Under the pieces are notes generated by a model, which did no database searches, had not been told where the DNA came from, and saw nothing but the letters and a program-made list of their open reading frames with translations. Position numbers and translations under genes: made by a program. Of a stretch of 64,000 nt of DNA, positions 11,457 through 23,400 are shown piece by piece (the stretch's first letter is position 1; each line of letters begins with the position of its first letter). Source of the DNA: Paragonimus skrjabini miyazakii (taxonomy: Eukaryota > Platyhelminthes > Trematoda > Plagiorchiida > Troglotrematidae); NCBI GenBank assembly GCA_014338405.1, contig JTDE01003242.1:11876-75875 (forward strand), written 5' to 3'.

Positions 11457-14400
11457 GTAATTGTTATGCTTTATATCTGTCTGATCTGTTCTCACTTGTA
11501 GTCCTCTTATTTTTCTATCCTCTCTCCCCTCTCCAACGCGGTTTTCCCAATTTTGATTCTTCGGTTTCCCATTTATGTGGCAGCTGCCACCGTAAGTCGC
11601 ACAGTACTACTGCGGTTGTATCTATTTACAGAGGAGTTAAACGTGCTACAGGTGACTAAAAATTAGCAAGATTAAGGGCAGTCATAAGAGGTAGATCTCT
11701 CATAAGCACCATATTCACTGAATGCTCTGTGGATTAATTGTCCGAGCAGCTCCTCTCAAATGATCGTATCGTGACTCGCTTAGCCTAGTCAGGTGTTCAG
11801 ATATAAACTGTGAAGTTTTTGAGTGTACATTTTTGTAGTGCAGTTGAGTGGAGCACGTGCGATTGAAATACATGGCCACATTATTAATTTGAATTAGTTG
11901 GAGTTTATCCATTCCGATGCCTATTAATCTGCAGTTTTATCTAAACTGTCTTGAGTACACTGGGATAACTTGATGTGCATTCAATATGTACCCTCCCCTT
12001 TGTGAACAAAGCCGAATGACTCCGCTGAATGCATACACGTCGAATAAATAGACCTGCAAATTTGGATTGTCTTACCGGATTCTGACGTAACCCATGTTAG
12101 TGTCCATTTTGGACATTGATTGTTGAGTTCGGGTTGTTTTCGAGCTCATATTTGCAAACTGGGTGGGTGCTGGATGCGAGTCACATTTATCAGTTCTGCT
12201 GTTCCAGTGTGTTCGGATTACGAAGATATGGAATAGTCAAACATCCATGCGCTCGTGTTTTACCACCATAACCTTTTTTACGTTCTTCAGTCAGAATACC
12301 TGGACCGCAGATCCACTTCCTCTACACCTCTGTCTTGTTCTATATTGTTCTATCCTATAACCAAGCTTGTCTCCTCCACGCTTCTTGATTTTCATTGTTG
12401 GTGTACACACTGTGCTACGTGGCTTCGTGTTTTCACAACGCAACGTTGTATGCGTACAGTTCAGCTCAGTGCACGATACATTCCATTTTATCGGGTGGTG
12501 ATCTTTGCGATCGATCGGCCATATTTCCGAATAAGTGCCCAGCATGTTTCGATGTTAATAGCAGCGGCATCCAAACTCTTTACCGCGGACTTGTTTTAAT
12601 ATTTGGTTGTTTTTATCTGCAAGGCTCCGATTTTTTGCTGCAGTCGAGACACTTTCTCGTACAATCTGATTGTCTAATGCCCTCATCCACATTTTTTCCT
12701 CAAATAGTTTGCCTGTGTTTGTGATATTAGTGTATACGGAGTCGTTCAGAAGACAGAATGACAAACACATGCCGCCCGCCAAAACCATGCCCTCTTAGTT
12801 GTCAGTTAACATGAATAACAACCGGTTTGATCCCGCCGTATTGCCCGCAAAAGAACTGTCTAGAATTACTATGCTAGCCACCTCAACTCTTCACTTGGTG
12901 CTCATCACGAGGCCTCCGATGTATACTTAAGGTCTGTGGTTTCACATATTTTCCAAAAACAGTACACTTATTGGCCGGGCTGTATTCCAAACTTCTGGGT
13001 GTTCGTTGGTTGTACAACATAGCGACTGTCTTACTTAGGCCCATTTAGATTCAGACTTGATGAGCTTGAGATCAAGGTAGTATGTATACTCAGTTTAGTT
13101 TCAGAGAGTCTCTTAATTCCTGACACACTTATTGTTCTGCGTTGCTTCGGAAACAGACAGTCGTCCAATTTGCTAATCTTGATAACTAGGCACATAGTTT
13201 GCAACACATTGTTGTCTGACCTCCTCATCAATTTTGTTCCCGAAAATTACTTACTTTGTTCGTTCGTTAACCTAAAGTATACCCTCACACGTGCACATAC
13301 ACACAGTTGTCTTAATCTACAAATAGAATCAATGTTTATTTGAATCTGTTACCCTTTGCTCTATATATATTCGGACCCTACGCTCTTCCGTACGAGGTTC
13401 ACATCTGGGCTGGTCGATCCAGATTCTCCTGGTCCATTGTTAAAAGGCTAAATACAGTGTTTTGCAACCTACAACAATTGTTGTTGCTTGCAGTTATCAT
13501 TCAAGCGTAACGCGTATACTTAGCAACATCATCATAGACAGCAATATAACAGTGGTTCACACCGATGCTTAACTGCTACACAACCATGAAGAAGAAAAAA
13601 CAAACCTTGTGGAGGAAGAGAGAAGAAAAAAAGGATGGGAACGGGAACGGACCTAACTATTAAAAAATAAGAAGTCAGCTATGCGAACAGCTGTTTTCGG
13701 TAATTCTCATCGGGCTTTTTTTACAATTACATAGGGTACATGCGTTTTATATATGAAAAATTAGAGCAAGTCAAATAGATCATTAGAATCATAGACATGG
13801 GGGGATCACAGTCTAATGGAGGGGGATGGGAGTGTTGGTGAATGTATGGCATTGTCACTCGTGCCTGCCGTGAGACATGCATTTGGCGGTGTTAAGTGGT
13901 TCACGCCTGCTCGGGTTTCAAGTGGCTGTGGAATAGTTGGCCAAGGGAGGTGTAGGGCTTGTGCGAACTGTTTTTGGGCACACAGACAGGGGTTGTAGAG
14001 TCTGTTGGCAATTGCCTCGGACGTTGACAACAGTTGCAATCTGACAGCTCTGGAGTGGGCTTGACGAACTTTGTAGATGACTCGGAAGGCTTCATCCGGA
14101 TCAATTTGATGACCAGTGTCAATTAGATGTGAACCGATTGCACTGGAAATGGGCTTTATCGAACCATTGCGTAGCCATTTTGAGAGGTGTTCACGAATCC
14201 TTTCTGATAGCCGCCTTGTGGTTCTCCCAATGTAACCGGCTTGACAACAACAGGTGAGAGAATAAACACAAAAAGACGAAGAAAATCTAGGCAAGCTATC
14301 TTTGAGGTGTGGCACCAGTACCGGGCAGGTATTGAACGATCAGATGACCCGTGCTGCAGGATAGGCAATGTCGACTGCATTACAAACTCGGCGGGTGATA

Positions 14401-17400
14401 ATTTCCGTGGTAGCTTCCCCCTTGTATGATAGGGTGATGAAGACGGGCTTTTTATCCACCGTCTGAACAATTTCATGCCTCACCTTGGGTTGCATGTTCC
14501 TGTCCAGGAATCGTTGCGGATATCCATTCTGACTTAGCACATCTCGACTGCACTGGAGTTCATCCGATAGTGTATCTGGCTTGCATATCTTTTTGGCTCT
14601 GCTTGTTAAGCAGCAAACCAAGTTCCGCTTATACTTCAACGGAACAAAGCTGAGGAAGTGCGTGTATTGACCAGTTCACGTGTTTTTCCTATGACCCATC
14701 AATTCTACGGAGCATGGCAACATCTAGAAATGATAGTTGGCTATTCATCTCTAATTCGATAGTGAATGCGATGTTGAGGTGCGCATGATTAAATTCAGCT
14801 AGTAGAGATTGTGTGTCATCTTCGTCGTTTATGAGGCAAAATATATCGTCTACATAGCGTCTATAGAGACAGCAATTATCGACGACATGACGTAGTTCGT
14901 TGGTCTCTAGTTTAGCCATGAATATGTCTGCCAGCAACGGACCCAACGGAATACTAAAAAATAGCTTTGTCTGTATTCAAACACTCAACATTATGGTGCC
15001 TGGGAGACGAACCCGTCTACAGTAGCCAACCCCTTCGTCAACATTACCTCATCGGTGCATCGTGTTGCCGATTAAGTTAGCTATCATTATAGCAAAGATG
15101 TTTGCTACGCTTGCTCATCTACATCATTCATACTGTTAGGGAGTAATGGTGGGTTCTGCCTATCCTGTTCTTTAATTAGGCTATTTAATGTTGTTGTATT
15201 CATCAGTTAAGCTACATTAAGTGGGCTAATTGAGTCTTAGAACGACGGTGTGGTTGTCTAGTATTTCGTAGAACATTTAACTATGGACTGATTTGCGAAC
15301 GCGGTCACGAATGTCTCTGATTTCGTGAGTAACCCACTGTTGCGTTTTATTTTTTAGTATAAAGTGTTTCATTACGTCGATCTATGTAATTCCTTTTTTT
15401 CACGTTTCCTCTTCGCTTACTACTCATTCATTCAAGCGTTTGGCCAAGTTACTCAAATCAGAAGATAGCACAAAGGACGAAATCGTTGTGTTCAAGGATT
15501 CTGATGTGTTGGTTTATCCATATAATGAGGGTGAGTTTTGTATGTACTCGTGTTTGTTTTTGTCAGTCGAATTTCAGTCTTTTTACATCTCATGTGGTTT
15601 GGGTTTGTTCGACAGTTGATAAGCCGCGATTATCTTGTACAACTACGCAATAAACCCACCGTTTCATTAAAAAAAAATGCATGCGCGACGGATGTCATTC
15701 ACCGTGATAGGCACCACTTATCAGATGACTTGCAAACCAAATATACATGGCGTAATTCGCACCTGTTCTCTCCTACTGCTTTTTTACACGTAGGAAACGG
15801 TCGACCACAGCATCTCTTCGGTTGGATTCTGCGCGAACGGTATCCAGTTTTCGGCCGGTTTGAGTTGTCAGACCTTTGGGAATTCGGCGTATCCGAGTTG
15901 TCGGTATCCGATGCCAGCACGGAAACTACCACGACTGATAGTGAACCAACTCCGAAACAACCACTGTACCGCCTCGTAGCTCTGTTCTTGGTCCGGACTC
16001 CTCACACAGACGAACCCGTTACCACTCGGTATCTTGACCATTTTCAGTTCCTGATTTGTATAATCTTGTTTGTGTTTGTCTCGTATCAGTTCTTTGTTAA
16101 GTTTATTTTTCACCAACATCAAATCTAACGTCTAAAACTTAAACGACCATTGTTGGTTAAGCATAGCCTGCTATCTGGCTGAGAGGGATTCCCATCAAAG
16201 TTGACGAGCAGGTAGATGACAGGCACAGCTTAAGGCTATTTAACTACGCTTCTCAAGTTGCTACTTAGTGAAATCGGATAGTTATGCAATCTGGTTTTCA
16301 ACTAATCCACTGTCCTGTCAGATGAGTGGAGATGTATAAATGGTAATCGTTATGTTACAATATCCCTTGGGCGCGGTCTATTTCCCTGGATATAAACAAA
16401 CATCCTTTTCAACCTCATCACTGGCAGCTGTATATTAGTAATTGATACTGATGTTTAACTGCCACACAGCCATACAAATGTGATTTGGAGGTGACAAGGT
16501 TTGGATTACACCCTTGTGGAATGAGTAGTGTTCCGATTATTCATGTCTGTCTGGTTTTGTTTACTCAGGAGATAGCATCAGCTTCGGTAGAGGTGTAGAA
16601 GATCATAGGAACTCAAATTCCCAGTGTTGGTCGGCACTTGCTAGTCTGAGACGTCTTTTGACAGAGAGGCATCTCTTAAAATTAAGGGTCGCACACAGCA
16701 CGCGGTTGTGAGATAGTGCAACCCTTAGTCACTCAGAATGAAAGACGTAAACCGTCTTCAGATGTTTGATCGTTCATATCAGGTAACACGAATGGATAAA
16801 CATCGGTCACATTAAGGGACAGATATTTGGTGATGAATGTTAATCAAATTTACTTGTTCAATATTTGGAGGTGTGCAAGCCAAGACGGTCAGGTCATTTG
16901 CTGGTAATGCCAGCTAGTCCTCTGTCATACTAAACGACTTCTATCAACGCCGCGGTCAACTGTCGTAAGGTACGTGTTGAGCAGATGATGGTCTGGTGTA
17001 GAGAAGTGGAACCGTCCTCAAAACGGTTAATCACTGTAGGTCAGGTCGGTGTTGTGTAGCAATTAGGTCTCATTCCCTCCCTTCTGTTTTCTAGTTGGGA
17101 CTTTTACTTCTCTTGGTTTTATAGCTGTTAAGCATCGATGCGAACCACTGATGTATTGCTGCTTATGCTGATGATGCTACATTACGCCATGTCTTCCCTT
17201 GAACCGTCATCATCAAAATGCGTATGCTTTGTTGTGAGAAGAACCGAACTATGGGTGAGAGCTATCCGGCTGTCACTGCCCGGCTTCATTCTCCGCCGAC
17301 ATCCCAATCCCATCCGCTTTTTACTTTTCTGCGTACGCTGGGGCTACTTTTCGGCCGCAGGACAGCCAAGCACTAGCCTCTACTATGAATGTAACACCGC

Positions 17401-20400
17401 TGGTGATGCTGATTATCCATATCACTACGTACGTACATACATTTCTAGTCGCGAGCTGTTTAATTCACAGGGCATCCAACTCAACAACTGAACGTGATTT
17501 ACAGCGACCGACCTGGTTGTGGCGGCTAACTTGTCATTTGTCTACCTCGCATCTTAGGGTAGCCGATTACAGCACATCCATACTCTGGTCAGCGTGGCAG
17601 GTAATTGCTTAGCAACGTCAGCACCAAACCATTCGAAACCATACAATTTTAAAGCTTCAGTTCGTTCGCCTCGCTATCAACTAACGACCTTTATTCGTTG
17701 TTCGCATCCGATGTGTGCAATCGAATGTCATACGTCCGTGGGTCGACTAATTCACTGAAGGCTATCTCGATTGGGGCTAAAACTCGACCTACCAGTCCCG
17801 TCATGACCCGGACCAACATTTCACTGCTGAGGATTTGGTGAAACACCATTCACGCGACACGTAATGTAGTTCATCATTATCAAAGACTGTAACATATCGC
17901 TAGCTTGCACTGATGCTCAACTGACACACAACCACGGAAATAAAAGCAAACCCTGGTCATGAAAACAGAGAAGAAGAAAGGAAGGAAACTTATCCACTAA
18001 ATAAACAAATCTATATTCACACATTCAACATTACGGTACTTGCACCTTGCAAACAGACAAACGAGCCATGCGTGAAAGTGAGGCATCATCAACAAGACAG
18101 CCCCCTCACAGCTTTCACTGACTCGCGCCAATAAGTGCACTCAATTCACAGACAACTCGGTCAACTAACGACAGTATTCACGGCCACTAAGCCCGATTAG
18201 CCGCTATCCCACCTGAAGTCTCTAGCCACCGACTAAGTGAGTCGCCAGGTCCCCGACACGGGAACTGAACCCTTGGTGAACCACTTCATTTCTCCGTGCC
18301 AATTCATCATCTGTCCACCTTACGCCAGTCTGCCACAACGTCCCCAAAGAGTACTCGGTGTGGCAGACGACCGGCTGGCATCCTTAGTGCGTGGCCTAAC
18401 CATCCAAGTCTGTGCAAACTGAAAGAGTGCAAAAAATAACTTGCTCAGCAATCACTACCATACCTCTTTGTCGTCTACACATTACTGCTGCCCTATACGT
18501 GCGATCGAACGGAGATATCGATGATCAAACAATCGAAAACGATTCACGTCTTCTACTCTGAGCAATCAAGGTTCAGAGACATGTCCTAACACAACACTCA
18601 CAGTCGCCTAATATATGCGACCCATAAGCGTCAGAAAGATACTTCTCTGTTGTCAGAGCTAATCTAGATTAGCAAATACCACACTAGCTTTGGAGATACG
18701 AACTTTTATTTAATTTCCTATACCTCCACCATCAATGATGCAACCTCCCAAACAAACAAACAAACAAACAAACCGATCATCGACCTCCGTAATCTCACCA
18801 CGTAACATCAAATCTACGTAATCACAATAGTCTTGCAGAAACACTTTGCTCCGGAGAGTGTGCACTTGCGTCTAATATAGGCTGTGCTGCTTGAAAATTA
18901 GCAATCAACATCTAGCAGTGTGCATTCTGAAGATCAGTCAGTCTTCCACCTGATAAGAGGTTCACACTGGCATCTTGTGAGTGTCGCAGACAGTCCTCCA
19001 TTATTTCGTCTGTGACGAAATTAAGCGGAAATGGTGAAAGTGGGCAGCATTTACGTACGCCGCTTCTGTTACTGAAACTGTCCGATGGTTCACCGTAAAC
19101 TCTAACCTGAGCTCACAGCATAGTCACTTACTTGATTGGTACACCCTTGTTCTGGAGCGACGCCAAAACTGTACATCGATCCACTGAATCGACTCGAAGT
19201 CACATCTATGGTTGACAAATACTGCAATTGTTTGCCGATGGTACGTATGAGGCCGCTTCAGAATTTGGTGAAAAGTGCACATTTGATCAAAACGTCTTTG
19301 TCCGATATTTAAACTCTACCTGTTCTTCCCTGCTGTCTGCAGTGAGTCGACGAAGTATGGTAGACGTCATAACTCTACCAATGACTGGGGTCAAACTAAT
19401 TCCCACATAGTTTTCGTAGGCACCCGACTCCTTTCTTGAATATGCGAACTGTTATCGAGTGCACCCAGCACCGAAGAATCTTCTCCGTCGTCTGTATAAG
19501 TTGAACAACTGCGTCAAGGCTTATACTAAAGCCTCTCAACCTTCTTTGACAAGTGTCGGCATGGGATCATCTGAGTCAGCAGCCCCATTACGTTCGACAG
19601 TCAAAATGCAATTGCAGACCTCAGTTTTAGTGGTTAGTTCTAAATCTACCATCCCTGTAATTTTCTCCATTAGCCAAACCTCATGATCGGCTATCAAACT
19701 ACTCCTCAGCTTCTTACGCATATCTCTCCTAAACTTGCTGTATGAATTGTCAGAAGAAATGTTGCGTCTGGCATCTAACAATGCTAGGGGGTTCTCTGAA
19801 ATACAATGTTTGTTCAACCAACAAACTACCGTATCACACACTACAGTACCTGCTAAATGAATGGCCTGTGAGATCTAAGTTGAGCAGCTAATAGGATGTT
19901 CGCGGTGAGAACTTCTAAGCTTGTGTTCTAGGCTGATTCGGTACTTTGGCTTTACCGATGGTATGGCCAGTTTCTCAACGGTCAGCCGTTACTGTCGGTG
20001 GGGTCGTCGCCCAGCAAAAGTAAGAACAACACTGCAACATACTAATGTATGATCTGAACGAAAGTGTGTGATCCTATAGGAACAACAGTCTCGAATGGAA
20101 TCCGCCGCGTATGACTAACATCTCTGCCGTCTATCTGAGACCAAGCTGGATTCATGGAAGGAGGGCTCCAAGTGTAACAGTGACGCGCATGATGTTTACA
20201 TTAGTACTGGTTAAAGATAGCTTATGCTCAGCATACAGTTGCAGCAGTCGCCCACCATTATCCGAGCGATGTGTTACTATCCAAAATCTGCCGCCTAAAC
20301 GAGACTCATCCTTACGCAGACGACGGACCTGGGTGTTCATATCTCCGGCCAGAATGACTATATCAGAACCATGTATCAACCGAGGAGGAGCTGCCAGATC

Positions 20401-23400
20401 CGAGTAAAAGACGTCCTCAACACCGATGTCACTACAGTTAGCTGGAGCATGAGTAGGTTTGACGTCTCGAAGCGGGTTTACTAGAACCTGACAGGCAGAC
20501 AGCGTGGAATCCTTTCTGTCAGTGCGACATCGGCCGTCGTACTGAGCATTTTAGTTACTCCAGCCAGACAGGTGGCAACGGTCGTAAGATCACTCAAAAT
20601 GTGCAACTAGTATCGAGTTGACGGTGCGGATTTCTTCAGCTTGAAATGCTGACCACTGTCCTGGATTCTAGTCTCCAAAATGCAGTAGACATCGATATTC
20701 AACGAGTCTGATGTTTGCGTGAGGGCGGCTGGTTGATCTACCAGTTTCAGAGAATGAATGTTGAGAGCACCAATATTAATTGACATTCTAAGCCTTTGTA
20801 GGGGACAAAGGAGTCCTGGGGTTGGATGATATGCGATGGGACTACTATGATGTGCTGTATCTATTGTGGACCTTGCAAAGTAATCACTAGACCTGGGGAT
20901 CGAGAGGGGCTTAAGAACTAAATTTGGTAGGACAATGAGGGAGGGGTCAACAGCAGCATGTTTTCGCCTATCCATCCTACTGTATGCAGCAGATAGGGTG
21001 ACCTAGGTTTCACTGCGAGATGGTCGATGCAGTATGGAATTAGTGGTATTGTGAGTATTCATAGCGGTATGTATTCATGGTTGTATGCTGTTGAGATACT
21101 GCCAGAACGCGCAAACCTTGACAGAGTTCTTAAAGAAAGCCTTTGACTCAAAAGCCTGCACCCCAAGGCAATGGATGGGTCGTAGTATAGTGGAACCTAT
21201 GCTTTTTATGATGAAAGATGCTGGCCTTCTTCCAACCTCCAGTGTGGAGGACCAGGAGACTGGTTTGTCAGACCTCCACCTGTTTGCTTACCTGACATGA
21301 GCGACTCTGGCTGTGTGATCACCACACCGTCTAGTTTAGCCCAATCGGTCATCTAGATGCGCAAGACGTCACACCAGGTCGAGGTCCAGCCTCGTTTTTA
21401 CTGTTACACAGTTCGGTGGGAACACAATTACTCTGCTAATCTAGGTGGGTGCTTACACATTACGATTTCCGAGCCGGACTTCAAGTTCTCCTTAAGATAG
21501 GGCGTTATTAGCTTACAGTGATCCCCTTAGGTTAACGCGTTAGTGCGTCATAAGCATGACCTTCGGACGTGTCCTATTTAAATTACTGTTACGACGATCT
21601 ACCTGTCGTAATGATCTCCCGTTTCGTTCATTCACTGCGATGACATCCATTTGCGCTGTGCTAATTTTCTCCCGTCCGTTACTCGCACTTTGGTCGCATC
21701 TGTGGAATAAAACGTTGTCTTTTCAGCTTTTTAGAAATGGGAAGAACCCTGGCTGAAAGACGATTGAAATATCTTGTAAAGTGAGTACCGAAGCGTTCTA
21801 TCCTCTTGTTTTTATTTGTCAATGTTTTGCACTTCACAGTCGTGTCCTTCTAATGTTGTGGTTTCTTGTGATTGTGATCCGTGGTGTGAGTTAAACCATA
21901 GACAGTTTACTCTGGTTATGCACTCGTCTTGAGTACTATCAAGCGTATGAGAGCTTTCCAACTGTTGTACACTCCGTCTCTACTTGTTGTTCGTCCTACC
22001 TTATGTTTCGTAGTGTTAACGTACACATCTGCGACGAGGACATTCTCCTGTGAGTCTGGTTCTCTTTAACAATCAGACTGCATTAGGAAAGCTCGTGTGA
22101 CCGCTGGCTTGGCTTGCTGTTCCATCTGTATTCTCATTGAACAATGCTAACAATAGGTGAATTCATTCTTGCCCGTCTATTACACGGTTCCCACCTTTTT
22201 TTCTCACTGTTAAGGTTACGATTCCAATTAGGCGTGTATTTTTTTCCTGCGTAAACTTACGATGATTAAATTGATTAAGTCCTCCTGTAAGAAACTTCTC
22301 CGTAAACGAACTCGATGAATTTTTAGTTGCCAGTGTATGGAATACTGTTAGACGCGACCATCTTTGGTAGAAATAATCGCAAACTTATCTGTTCAGAGCG
22401 ACCATTGGTCATTGTAACTCTAACCGTGTTATTGATCTGTCATGGGATATATTCGTTAAATGTTATCTTCGACTGGAAATGCTATCCGTTTTTTTCTTCA
22501 AGTTACGTCACCAGTTTTTGAACTGGTATGCAACTACAACTGTGCTAGTGTTTACGTGAAACATAAGCGTCGATCCGGGAAAATGTCTACCAAAAAACGT
22601 CGTCGTAGGTGAATCGTGATCAACTAATAACCGTTCAACATATAAAAAAAATGACTAGCTTGTACGATAGTGTGCGTGAAATCTACCGTCTACATCTTTG
22701 CTATGCTAAACTAATAGGAGTGAATCAAGGCAGATCAGCACCAGTAGGATGAGTAGGCTCAAAAAAAGATTATGTCGAAAACGAGGCCGACGGACCTCAC
22801 CAAGCGTCATCAATAGTAAAGCACGTGATCCAAACAGAACACAGAGTCAAAGTTTGCGTCTCATTTTCTGTTTTTTTGGAACAACCAGAAACGTATTCTC
22901 CAGTTTGCTGATGTTTCGGTCATCATGCATCACAATCCCCCGTGTATGTTTAAAAACAGTTTGTATTACCATTGCGGCTCTTCTGATAGTCATTATTCCC
23001 ATTATTTTGTTTACTTATTCTCGTGTTCGTTTGCCTAATCTCTTAAGTCATGAGTTTCGCCCTATGGAATCTTGTCTTGACATTTGAAATTAGTTACGTG
23101 TCCATATGTGATCAACGCACTTTTGCATCTCTCTGTTCCTGAAACCGTCCTTTCTCCAAAATATCGCAGTGTCCCATTATAGGAAATAACAGAGGTTTCA
23201 TCTTCACACAAATTCCTCCAGCAAATGGGTCTCTCAAAATATTGTCTCAGATATTTGTGTAGCATCTATTCAGGGCTCCCTCGAAATATTTAAATCGTAT
23301 GTGGGAGTTACCTACCATACTTATGATACAACTCTAGGTAGATTTCAGCAAAAGTTCGCTTCTGACGCGCTGATTTAAATATGCATTATCTAGTGCGTGA

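Larger units (their letters stand above)
13670..14954 (-). mobile_element. Penelope-like element, 5' truncated, GIY-YIG type
   Basis: The minus strand carries the end of a Penelope-type reverse transcriptase (PLGPLLADIFM, YRRYVDDIF, LSFLDV) followed by a GIY-YIG endonuclease. Penelope-like elements are the retroelement class that joins this reverse transcriptase to a GIY-YIG nuclease. The copy begins inside the reverse transcriptase at PLGPLLADIF, so it is 5' truncated, and several frameshifts are present. It sits inside an RTE tail between 9-bp direct repeats. Confidence 0.85.
16552..19115. repeat. Left arm of large inverted repeat
   Basis: This stretch reads as the reverse complement of about 24310-27107. 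It contains a plus-strand RTE 3' part (16552-17175), about 700 bp with no recognised element (17176-17870), and the 3' part of a minus-strand RTE (17871 on). By comparing the matching 75-residue frames at 17385-17612 and 26030-25803 I count about 5 differences, so the arms are similar but not identical. Confidence 0.8.

Noticed and set aside
15531..15793. Possible extra exon from the ACAG acceptor near 15613
   Set aside because: Exons b and c join in phase without it and align to TMX3 without a gap.
15538..16128. A 196-residue open frame treated as one gene
   Set aside because: Only 15794-16028 matches TMX3. The flanks are T-rich intron sequence, and good splice sites delimit the exon.
18237..18422. 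Short frames on the plus strand at 18237, and on the minus strand at 24993 and 46070, with nearly identical peptides
   Set aside because: They are antisense shadows of the RTE C-terminal ORF, repeated because the LINE copy is repeated.
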